From: Eopsaltria australis | Taxonomy: Eukaryota; Chordata; Aves; Passeriformes; Petroicidae | Length of the DNA stretch: 64,000 nucleotides | NCBI GenBank assembly: GCA_034509425.1 | Contig: JAVTVJ010001341.1 | Location: 372,001 to 436,000 of the forward strand | Reading direction: 5' to 3' | Part shown: one piece after another, positions 31,831 to 43,400 of the stretch | Position numbering within the stretch: position 1 is the stretch's first letter | Layout: each line of letters starts with the position of its first letter | Notes under the pieces: generated by a model | What the model was told of the DNA's origin: nothing | Databases searched by the model: none | The model's input: the letters and a program-made list of their open reading frames with translations, nothing else | Made by a program: the position numbers and the translations under genes

Positions 31831-34800
31831 GCCCGCATCGTCACTCGCGTCTCTTTCGTTGAAGAGACACTGGTGGGAGCTTAGGCCTGAAGTACAAGTT
31901 GGGGTGAAGGCGACAAAATAAATTAAATCCATGCAGGCTTATTAGTCCAGTAGCGTTTCCGAGACAGTACCATACGTTTATTGCCAAATGGTTTGGTTAA
32001 ACTTTACTATTAAGACATTTTCCCACTTACCCGGTAACTCCAGGAGATCAGAGAGACAGGACTCCTCCAGAGACCACATCTTCATCACGAAACAGATTTA
32101 AAACTGTGCATGATGTGATACAAAGCAAGCACACGCACAATTCTGAAGTAGACAATATTTTAGAAACCAATGGACAGTTACAATATTTTGCAACTGTTGG
32201 GAGTTTTCCAGGAAATGCATTCATTTTTTATCCTGTTGTCAACATCGTTCCAGAAATGAGAACATGTCTTAAGCCCTGTCTCAGAACCTTTGCTGTAATT
32301 TGGTATCTGCAACAGTTCTGCCTTTTAGGCATGCTAACATAGCCGTGCGTGAAAATAAGAAAAGTTAACACAAGTTAAGCAGGAATGGTTCCCTGTTTGG
32401 TTAGTGGCCACTAGAGGGAATGCCGAGTTGTTCCCACAGGTCTGCAAGGCCTACAAAGGTAACACAATTAAAAAGAAAAAAGGAAATAATGCTGTAATTG
32501 TACTTGGCATCACAACACACTGAGTCTGCAGATGTTGTTGGCACATCACTTTGAGATTTGCCTTTTCCACGAAGTAATAGATTGACTGTTAGTAAAGTCA
32601 TTGCCATCTGTAGGCACTGTTTGAAGACAGAGGTTACTCTGAAAAACACCCAGTATCTTCTGCAGGGTGAACTGGAGACTGTTACTCTCTGTAAGCAAGC
32701 TTAGCTTTAAAAGAAAGTAGAAAAGCCAATGCCATGGAATTTAACTCAAAATCTTCTGTGCTTAATGACCAAAAAAACACGTGCTTAATGACCTTAACTT
32801 ATCATTTTCCCAATTTGAAAACATGAGTTATTTAAATAACTACCTTGAGGAAAATAATCTTAAAAGTAATATTAAGATTCAAATACTAAGTGAGTAGACA
32901 GCTAATTATAATATCAGCTGTCTACCCCACATCCCACAAGCTCACATATTCCCTAATTCAGGCTTTTTCTAAATAACTGATACATCTTTATAAAAGAAAG
33001 CTTTCATGGCATCCCCTCTCTAAAATACATTCTTTTAATAAATAGAAAACTGGAACATGATCTTTTTTACACCACTCCACAATAAAATTAATTTTAAGGC
33101 TGTGTTTCTTCCCCTTCTCTTTTGATCTCCCTTACAGATCTAAACTGCCTTTAGGCTCTTTGGAGAGACATCTAAGCTTCTCTGGTCTTTTAATGAGTTT
33201 CAGCGCAGACCCTGCACTACCAGATTGAAGTGGGGCAGAAGACCTGGGCCTGCAGATTCTCCATTCTGCAAACTGCCTTCTGTGCCTGTGGTACAGCCCT
33301 TGCAAGGTAAAACTCATGAGGTACTCTTCTGAAAGCTACAGTGTGGAGGATGGAAGTGGCAGAGGCCGGATCAAGCAGCTACAGAAGATACAAAATCCTG
33401 TCTCAAGTCCCATCTTTCTTCAGAAGAAGTCTGTTGGCTGAAAGGATATGAATCTTCCTATGGAGCACATTTCCACCCTGCTACGTACCTTTTGGACCCA
33501 AAACAAAATAGCTTCACAGCTGTTTGCTGTGAAGATTCACAGTTCTCTACAAAAGCTTCATGCATGAGTGTTAGACATGAAGCCAGTCCCCTGAGATCCA
33601 CTGGCCCAGATTCCAGACACAGGTCTAGACAAGTAAATACCATTGCTGAATTAGAGTCTTGATATCACACTGGAATCTATGACATACCCAGAAAGCACAA
33701 AATATGAATCCTACCTAGGACTGAGATTAAAATCTTGTAAAGATGAGTGTCTGAACTGTTTTGAAATTCTAAAAAGAGACATGTAACAGCTTTCTTATTC
33801 TCAAATCTACCTCTCCTTTGCATACAGTAAGTTAACATTTACTCAGTGAGGATGTGAGGGAAAATAAGTAAGGGGGCATGTAGTCCATGCAGTAGACGAC
33901 AGCTAGACAAAACTAGCAAAGCTTACATACTAACCCCATTGGCTCAAGGCAAGTATGTATCATCTAAATTTCAGAATTAAGATAATGTCAATGCCATACT
34001 CCGTGCTCTCAATGCCTAGTCTCTAATTAAATCATTACTCCCCCTCCACACACCCTACCTCGCCTTACTCCATGCCCAAATGAATGGGTGCTCAGAGAAT
34101 GAATCAATACTGTGTAACACAGCCACTCTTGGTAACTTTGCTGATTCAGTTGCTTCTGCTGTTGTAAGAGGGAGAAAATGAGGTGGGGGATTGGGAAGTG
34201 TTAGTCTTGAGTTACTGTCACATTACAGGTGGCTACCAAGAAGCACAAAACAAACAGGAGAGACTGCAATTAGAAAATAGTGATTAATTTGCATCTTAGC
34301 TATTTACCTCTTAAAATTGTTGGCCACAAAGTTAAGAAGCCACAAAGTAGATTTTTAAAATTAGTAATATTTCAGTCAAAGTTGTAGTAGTAAAATATGT
34401 GTTATATATTGGGTTTGTGCCTATCTCCACTTTTAATCCCTCCTGTCCAAAGTCAATCCTGCCCTTATGACACGGCTGTTACTGCTGACTCTCTGAAATA
34501 CAGCATATCATTATTTTAATCCTGCTGCACGAGCTTTCACATCAGCATGTAGATATCCACCCTCAGTAATTAACTAAATACTCCTCCAGACATCAGAACA
34601 CCGCTCACCAGTTTCTACTCCTACCCAACATGGCAGCTTCTGTTCTGCAGCCATTCTGCCTCTCACATCAAGTTTTCTCCTCACAAAATGACTTGTGTAT
34701 CTCCTAAAGGTGTTTGTACTCATCCCCTCTTCCAATGGCCATTCCTGGCCAGCTGCAATGGTGGCTGGCTCTGTCCTTGTTGCTAGCGACATGCCACCTC

Positions 34801-37800
34801 TGCACTTTATGCAATCTCCTCACCGAAGATGCTCTAGAGAATGAAGAGCAAAGGAAAAGAAAACTTGTTGCTCCCAGGAAAGAAGTTTTCTCTTGACTGC
34901 TAGAAGAGAAATTTCACTCACCTCCTGCTGAGACTCAAATTGAGGAGAAATAGAATAAAGAGCAGGGCAGAGATTTTTTTTTTTTCCCTTCCAAGACAGG
35001 TCAAGCATTAATGAGGAATTTATTTCCTGTCATTATGGCACAGATTCCAGTTTTAGCTAAACTTTTTTTACCTACAAAGAGCAAGACTAAAACTGAAAAT
35101 AGGATTAGGAAAATAATAAAGGCTTCACATATCACAAAACAAACCAGAAAAGTGATAAATAAAAATCTCCTGCATCCCAGCTCAAAGCTTGCAGAAAAAC
35201 AAGTCAAAAAGAGATTACAGAAGAACTGTAAGTTTCATCTGTGCTGGTTGGTAAATTAAAATGTCAGTGAGTGTTTCTGGGTACTGGAATACAATCATCT
35301 GTAGTGTATATAATTCATTTTAGAATAGCCCTTGTACAGTTTTTGCACAGGCCAATAGCTAATAATTTTCAGATACAGCTTGGGAACTACCATAGGCCAA
35401 GGACTATGGCCATCTGTATATCGCCACCCCATATGAAAAGCTGAAAAAAGCTTCCTAGACAGCTTATAAAAGAACTCAGAGGAATACTGGAAAACAGTAT
35501 GAATGTTGGTCATTCAGTGTCTCAGTATGAGCCAATAGTCTCAGGCACGTAAAATTTGGTACAATACATGCAGCCATACAGATGCAGTCAAAAACTAATG
35601 GTACAGTGAAGCTAAGGTAGCTTAAGATAGTCACACCACCTGACCCCACAAGGCCAAAACAACAAAGAGAAAAAGAATATAGAGCTTCTTGGTAAGTTGG
35701 ATGGATTTTTCTAGGTAAGACATTTATCAGAACTGAATTTCCAGTATCTTCAGAGATGTGAGGGAGCAGGTCCCAAAGCCTCACTCAGCTGCCAGGAAAT
35801 TAGTCATCCACAGAGACCTGCACAGAGCATTATCTTCTCCCAAACCTTCATAGCCGCTCAGCTGAAATAATTCAATACCTTCAAAGAAGAAAGGACAAAG
35901 TATTCATATCATGAATTAATGCTATTTTTAAGCCGTCCTAATTTAATTTACCTCAGTAAGAAAATGTTGCGTCAGCAGATACCATTACAATGACCTGGTA
36001 GAACCTGATGTCAGAGTTTTTATACGGTCTTGATTGGGCAGCTTCTTTTATGTAATAGTTTGGCCTTTATCTTTTCCCTGTTCCACCATACGCACCTAGG
36101 CCTCTACCAGTTCTCTGGAAGAAACACAACCCTACCCATTGTATTCACACAGCCATGGCAATGCCAGAACTGCACTGCAGCTCATTTTGAGTTGCCATCA
36201 GAGAAGGGGCAGGGGTGGGACAAAGGGGATGAGGAAGGGAGAGTGGCTGGCCAGCCAACCAGGCCACTGTATCCCAGCACAGACCCAGCCAGTCACTCCA
36301 CTTGCCTTATATCCCCCTACTACCACTGGATCTTCACCTGGCTGCCAGGAGAAAGATCATTTAGAGGGAGAGAAATGGGGTGAAGGAAGAGAGAATGTTA
36401 AAATCTAATTTTCTTTGGGCTTTTCATATCCTACCAAGATTATTCAGCTTCCTTTCTATTCATGAAGTGAGTATGTCCAGCCTGCTAAACATCTTTCTGA
36501 GCCAAAAAGTATATTAAGAACTTGGAAACAGCCTTGGTGTATACCTGAAGGAAATACAACTCTCAGACCAAGCTGAAAATTATCCCAAATTTTGTAAGAC
36601 AGTCAGCAGCACAGTACATAATCAGCATACAAAGAGGCAATTCCTCCGTTGGGTAATAGTTGAGAACTACAGACACAGGAAAGTATCTTAGAAACTCAAA
36701 AAAATACACACCTATAATCATCACATGTATGATTGGATACAAAGAGCTTTGAACTAACATAAAAACTTCAGCAAGAACATGTAAGAATGTCCATGCCATG
36801 GCAAATTGCATTTTGTTCAGCAAACGCTATTAGATGCAGTAAGAAAAAAAGAAGACTAAGAATTGTGAGGTCTGTGGAGGATGACCAGAAGATACTGATT
36901 TTGCACATCTGGGAACTCTTGATATTGAATGAAGAAGAATGTTTGTCACGGCAAGTGTGCCATGGCACAATCATGACATAACTGTTGCAGAGTCACCTTA
37001 CAGAAAGCCTTTAAAGCATCAAACACTTCAGACAAAACAAAACCAAACCACCAAGACAAAAAAACCCAGAAAACCTAAACGTGCCAATCCAGCAAGGAGC
37101 AGAATAGTCTTCACTGAATAGAAAATATAACATGAGGGAAGAAGATGGAGTGATAGTGGTTTAGACTGTAAACGGTTTCACAATACTCTTCAGAGGTTTC
37201 CCTCAAGACTTCCATAGATGGTCGCTTCTAGACCTTAAACAGGAAATCCAGAAGGGAATGATTTCAGAAACGTTTATTTCCAATGAATTTGAATCAAATC
37301 TTATGGAGCAAAATGTCATTTGACATTTAAAAATGATGGCATCAGCAGTAGGATCAAGGAACCTTGCTTGCCTCAGGGTTTGTGTCTTGTGATCAATGCC
37401 AGGGCTGGGATCAGATTGTTTTCCCTATGGTTAAGGCATTTATAATCAACCATTTGCTGCCATGTGGATTCTCTTCTGGTTAGTAAGACATGAATCCATG
37501 AATGCCTCTCAGGATTTTCTCTCTTCACTAAGTGGGGCATATTTTCAACAAACTCAATAAAAATCTTTAATAACAGAAGCATCAGGTAACTTAAGCACGG
37601 ACACAGTCTAATAAAGTAAACCTGACACCGGGTTAAATTATTAGAATTATCTACTTTTTATTGAAAGGTCAGTAAAAAAAAAAATCAGTAACTTGATATG
37701 ATTTCATTCTTAGGATTAACACTCACCACATTTATGATATGAAGCCTGGCACATTTGAAGTGTACATGAGAAGAGATGCAGGAGAAATCCCAGGTGCTGA

Positions 37801-38250
37801 CAGATAAAGGGTATAATGACTTGGATGAAACTTAAAAAGTGATAACATGTCACTGTTGGTTAAGCCCCCCCGAATTTACCAACAAAGAAAATTCCAGAAA
37901 TCATCCAGTGCCCAAGAGCAACACAATAAAACTGCTACAAAATGAAGCTGCGTTTTGGGAATCAGAAAATCCAGAGCCTCTGATTATCCTACATTTGTTA
38001 CTCCACAGCTTTTTCCCAGCTATAAACTACAAGCAAATCATCAAATAAAGTAGTTATGGCAATTACCACATCAACATGTTGCCTGTTCTGAGTAGACAGA
38101 GCATCCCCATAATGTCATTTATGAAAATCAGCATGGAAGTGTTAAGAATCATGAATTTTTTAATAAATAATATAAATACGTCACTTGTAACTTTATGGTA
38201 ATAGAATTAAAAGACAACAACAATATCAATAAACATAGATTTTTATATAT
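31831..38250. other. Intergenic region between HBP1 and PRKAR2B
   Basis: About 6.4 kb, mostly AT-rich. No conserved exon, RNA gene or clear repeat family recognised. Minus-strand ORFs of about 100 codons at 35476-35784 and 86 codons at 36563-36823 have hydrophobic stretches, but no recognisable homology, promoter or splice context. A divergent non-coding transcript from the CpG island is possible but unproven. Confidence 0.55.
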
Positions 38251-38260
38251 AAAAGTGTTG

Positions 38261-38266
38261 TTTATT
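38261..38266 (-). terminator. PRKAR2B: PRKAR2B candidate distal poly(A) signal
   Basis: TTTATT on plus, AATAAA on minus, about 2.04 kb after the stop. Chosen as the likely main end by analogy with the length of the mammalian 3' UTR. Confidence 0.35.
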
Positions 38267-38616
38267 GTAAGGAAACTTTAAATATAACCAACAATATTGA
38301 AAATACCATGACTGGTATTTATGGCCTTGATTGTAGTTTACTGCCATACAAGTAATTTCTAGCATTTTTCTTAATCACATCAAGCCAGTGCAAAATATAG
38401 GTAGCTTTTAGAGATTAAGCATACAGAATGACAAGAGTGTAGATTTTGGTTACCTGATATTTCCTTCTAGTATAACAGGCTTCTCTTTTTTCCATAAATC
38501 AAAAGTACAAAGGCAAGTTATCATATGTGCAATTATTCATACCAGGTTTCTAGGTAAAAAAAAAATTACATTTGTAAATTTTGCTCAGATTGTATTTTGT
38601 TAGGAATCTAATTTAT

Positions 38617-38694
38617 AATTTATACCATATTATATGATATAAATTATATATTGTTATCATATAATCATAATTTCATATACAGGTATGATTATAT
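38617..38694. repeat. Two adjacent AT-rich inverted repeats
   Basis: AATTTATACCATAT at 38617-38630 pairs with ATATGATATAAATT at 38632-38645 with one G-T wobble. ATATAATCATA at 38659-38669 pairs exactly with TATGATTATAT at 38684-38694. They probably lie within the PRKAR2B 3' UTR. Confidence 0.7.
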
Positions 38695-40065
38695 AAATTG
38701 TCAGAACATATCACTAACTGTAGCATAATGATTACATCAACATACATAAATATATGGCATTAGAAAAGTCATTATCTAAGAAGGAAAGACGTTATAATTC
38801 AGGTTTTTGAATCAGGGCACAAGCAGCCTTCCTACAACTCTTGCTGTGGCATTTTGGCAGAGCTGCCCATCACCAGTATGTGCACTGGCTGTCCATGAAC
38901 ACCAACAGACAGGTCAGTAAGCAGGATTGAAATTGGACTGTGCCTGAAATTTCCAGTCACAGACCCTCATAAGCAATGAGCCCTGTGCTCCTTATTAAGA
39001 TGATATTCTCTCTCCTCAGTCTCAGAAGGTATCCCATGCTTATGGCTGAACACATTATTTCATGATGACCTACAGGTTTTTGAAAGCAAGACATGTTAGC
39101 TTTAACAATGACAGATGTGTGCAAAGCTTTGGGAGTACTGGTCTTTCAAAATAAAAATATTTTTGCACTTCCTGTTAAGGATTTTCAAGGACAAGCTTAG
39201 TTTAGCATGGCTTTTGATATCAATCACTTCAGTAATTGACTCTGATCTTTGATAGCTAAGATTAGACTGCAGGAAGAGAGATATACAGAGATCATTTCAC
39301 TTGAAACGGATTTAACAATAAAAAAGGTGAGATCTAAAAAAATAACTAGAGAATAGGCATAAATAGAGAAGACAAAATGCATAAATACAAAACAAGGGAG
39401 AAGGAAAACAATATAGGTTATGTATGATTAGGTAGAACATGACAATGACCCATGCCTTTGCTTTGAAAGCATTAAGGTTAATTTGTCAGCTGTCCTCACT
39501 CATGTACAGAATTCATGTAACTAATAAAAAATGCAGTTTATTGCAAAAATATACAAGTCCTCTAAATTGCATAAGATATTACAATGTCGTGCTGAAACAT
39601 GACATATTAAACAAAGAGGACTTTAGAATGAATTACAAAATCTTAAAATCCAGATTTGGGTCATGAGCGTTACACAAAACGCATTGTCATGCTTTATCTT
39701 ATGATTAATCTTGTGATTCATTACATCTGTGATAACTGCAACATAAAATCATGACAACTATAATAGTCAAAAAGTAATATCTACTGTATATCTTCTGTAT
39801 TAATACATATAAACACTTTGTGTGCACTAATACTTTCAACATACCACATTCAAACTAACAGTCTTTCCAGAAAAGATGTAACCTTTTTGAAGAACAGAAG
39901 CTGGATTAACAAATTCATCACATGTGGGTTTTTAAAAAAAAATCTATTCTTTAAGGAAATGCTGTGTTAAAGGACTTGATTTTCAAAGGTGCTGTGCTAC
40001 TACAGGTTGTCCTTATATCAGATGGAACCATTAATTCTAAGCACTTTTAAAAATCAAGTCTTCAA

Positions 40066-40071
40066 TTTATT
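40066..40071 (-). terminator. PRKAR2B: PRKAR2B candidate proximal poly(A) signal
   Basis: AATAAA on the minus strand 236 nt after the stop; would give a short 3' UTR isoform. Confidence 0.3.
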
Positions 40072-40107
40072 GAATTGCTATTTTCTTTACTAGTATTTCC
40101 ACTGCCA

Positions 40108-40190
40108 TAAGTAAAAAACAAAAAAACCAAAACAAACAAAAACAAAAGAACCACCCAACCAAAACCAAACCAAACCAAAAAACCCAATCC
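40108..40190. repeat. A-rich/CAAA simple repeat
   Basis: A run of AAAAC, CAAAA and ACCAAACC units on the plus strand just downstream of the PRKAR2B stop, i.e. a G/T-rich tract (GGTTTGGTTTTGG type) in the 3' UTR. Confidence 0.8.
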
Positions 40191-40306
40191 CATTCTTAAA
40201 ATCACAGAAAATGCTTGGCATCTATAGGAAGAGAGACAATTTCTCAGTGGACTAACCACTACTGTGCTATATTCTCATAACAGATCTTGTTGCTCCAATG
40301 TTTAGT

Positions 40307-40440
40307 TCATGCACTGGTGTCGGCAATGTCCATGTTTGTTCCAAACAGAGCAACTAGCTGCTCTTCATAGTTTGCAATGTTTCTTTTCAGAATTTCCATA
40401 CAAGGTCCCAAAAGCCTTTCAAATGCCTGCACATCCATAA
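40307..40440 (-). CDS. PRKAR2B: PRKAR2B terminal coding exon
   Basis: Acceptor tttctcttag; two bases complete Val, then [20 protein letters not shown] ... [13 protein letters not shown] and TGA (plus-strand TCA at 40307-40309). This is the C-terminal helix of CNB-B. Confidence 0.95.
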
Positions 40441-43400
40441 CTAAGAGAAAAAGGGAGAGAAAGAATATGATGTGCTCATCAGTTACAGACACTAATCCTG
40501 GTATTTATGATATTCCAGTGTAAGATTTTAAATGACAACAGACGCTAGCTAGGCATGTACATTGTTTGCATGGTAGGGAACCACATACATTAGCAAAACC
40601 AAGATTAACCAACACACTGCTGTCTTGAAACTTCATAAATAAACTTGAACCTTCTCTGTTCCTTATTTTGAAAATATTTTCATAGTAAGGTTTATGTTAC
40701 CCAAGAGCTTGTGAGGAAGTCTGAAGGGGCCTGGATTCCTCCACAAAATAAAGTTTTAAGACCCATGAGATTTCAAAAAGCCACATCCTTAAGTGATGTT
40801 GTTGGCTGTATTTGGGCTCTAACAGCCTATTTCCTTGCTCTTTTTACTTGCTTCCACCCAAAGTGAAAATGTTAATGAATACTTATTTTCCAGCAAATGT
40901 GCAAAAGGTTGAAGACAGTAATTCACACGCAATGTCAGTGCACAGCCAACCAGAATGTTTTCTTTATCTGATCACATAATGTGATCCTCTGTAGTTCCAG
41001 CCAATAGGCCAGGGAGGAAACTTCATATACTGCCAACCTGCTGGCCTGTAATCTCTTGTCTCCTGAGAACTGTTCAAGATCTCTGCTGTTTGGAAAGTGC
41101 CAGAGGTCTTTGTTATTCAGCCAGAATGGATAACTCTTCCTCACCACTGCCTCTTATTCTTTCCCATCTGCCATATCTTTGATCTCTATTGCCTGATCAT
41201 CTCTGTGTGTTTGGAGTTAGGAATTTTAAAAATTAGAGAAAGTTTTTGGTTACTGGCTTGGTCATCACATCATTATGCAGGAGTGCCAGATCTGTCTTTG
41301 TAGTTTACAGTTGCCCCATAATTAGGAGCTAAACATGAGACCATGAAAAGCAATGGATGCGAAGGGCTGTCCATGAGCCCAACTCCTACAGTCTTCATTC
41401 TTCCTGTGCCTGAGACTACAGTGTGATGGGATGACTAAATTAACAGCTAGTGAAGACAAAAGGATTTGTTAAAAGCTTAAGTCATGGGGATAAAAAGGCA
41501 CAGGATTTTTAACAGAATTATTTCTTAGATGAGTCAGTCTACTGAGAAAAGAAACACCTCATCTTTCTGCAGAGTATTAGACATTTATCTGATAGCGATA
41601 AGTGGCTTGCAGCAATACTCTGTACTGTCCTAAAACAACTTTTATTTCTATACAACCACAGAAATGTTGGAGAAATTGTGTATAATAGTATCGCTATCAA
41701 TTGCAAGTAATTTTTGCAGATAACACAAATCGTAATGCACAATAAGAGATGGTTACTGAAACAACCTTAAATCTTATATTCTGGAGAAAGACAGAGTCAC
41801 AATAAAAACAAACAAATAGATTATGTATCATTTTATATTAGATATAAAATAGTATTGAATAATACCTAAACATTTGACAGTGCCAAGAGCAAATGCAGAA
41901 GCAGCTCGGGGTTTGTTAGTTACAAGAGCAAGTTCTCCAAAATACTGTCCTCTTGAGCATCGAGCTATTTCTACTGCTCCATTCTCTTCTAGATCTTGTT
42001 TACCCTGAAATATCATGTAAAAAAAGAAAGAGAAAGAAGGAATATGAGAGGAGAGATTTGCTGAACTCAGGATTTCATAAGCAAAGTTAGTGACAAAGGT
42101 AAAAAAAAAAAAAGTTGTTGTTGTTTTAGGGATGCTTACCTTCCTTGTCATTATAATCCTTACTTCTCCAGATTCCACAATAAAGAAAGAATCAGCCAAG
42201 TCACCCTGCACAAGAAAAAAATATAAAGTGAGTAAAAAAAGTGTAAAATTTCCTTTTAGTTTCATGGTAAGATCAAAATATTTGCAACCAGTGCCTTGAA
42301 GCTCCTCTTTTTGATACCTGTTGCAGAAGAATTCACTTTCAGTTTAAAAACCATAGTCTAGACACATAACAATCAAAACATCTGTACAGAACTGACAGCA
42401 AGGCCTTTTCATGAAAAGACATAGCTGACTGTGCCTTACACAAAAAGCAGGGAAAACCAATGTTGTGGAAGACTTTTAGGATCCTTACTATAATTTATCC
42501 ACTTATATGTTCCTCCCAAATTACTTCCCTTAGCAAGTTCCCAGTATAAAAAGCCTCCAGGGGCTATGTGATATCCACTAATTATCCTGGGGAAGACAAT
42601 CACAGTTGCCTGTCCTGAAGAGTTTACTTCTGTCTTCTTGAAAAGTTGACCATATTTTAACAAGACCAAGGTGAGTCTTGGAAGCACACTTATAAAGTTT
42701 GAATTTCTAAGTAGACTAAAAATGCTGACTCTTTTATTTATACCAACAAAGAGAGTTGGTTTTGAAAGAATTATAAGTGAAAAGTGAGCTTTTGAAACAA
42801 AATAACCACTTCTTACATTTAAGATTCATTGATTTTGTATATGTGAGAAAGAAAAATAGGATTTAAAAGTATGCATTGTCTATAAATAACATGATTATTG
42901 TTACCTATTATGAAAGAAAAACTAAAACTAGGAAGAAACTGTACCTGAGCAATGATTTGTTCTCCATCTTTGTACACTTTGGTACCAATCACATCAACCA
43001 CTTTTAAACGCTCAGATACCTTCATTTAAAAAAAGAAAATGTAAGGAATATTTGGTTAACATTAAGATAGTATATATTTAGAAAGCCCTTTCATATTTCT
43101 TTCTGTGAAACTTTGCACAGAATAGTGTATCTTTATTTTCCTGGTTTGATTGCCATTAAAAAAAGAACTGCTAAATAGTGTATATTACAGTTTTAACAGC
43201 TATTCTGATAAGCTTCCATTTTTGTAAGCAGCTTTCAAAAATTATGTTCAGAAAAGCATGCATGTAAAAATATATGTAAAAATACAGCTGATAAATTAGA
43301 ATACTTTTAAATTCCCCAAGTCATTGTTTAATTTTATTGGCTAATATCTAGTAAAACTAAGCTTTGGGAAACTGAAAGTAAAGTTAATTAGAATTTTGAG

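Larger units (their letters stand above)
38251..40306 (-). other. PRKAR2B: PRKAR2B 3' untranslated region (outer limit inferred)
   Basis: AT-rich sequence downstream of the PRKAR2B stop. Minus-strand AATAAA hexamers at 40066-40071, 39537-39542 and 38261-38266 are candidate ends. The last would give a 2-kb UTR, close to what is known for mammalian PRKAR2B. Confidence 0.5.

Noticed and set aside
35476..35784. Minus-strand 102-codon ORF with hydrophobic stretches
   Set aside because: No recognisable family, no supporting exon structure or promoter, and a plausible chance length in a 64-kb six-frame scan.
36563..36823. Minus-strand 86-codon ORF resembling a small membrane protein
   Set aside because: Hydrophobicity comes from T-rich codons. 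There is no homology or neighbouring gene structure.
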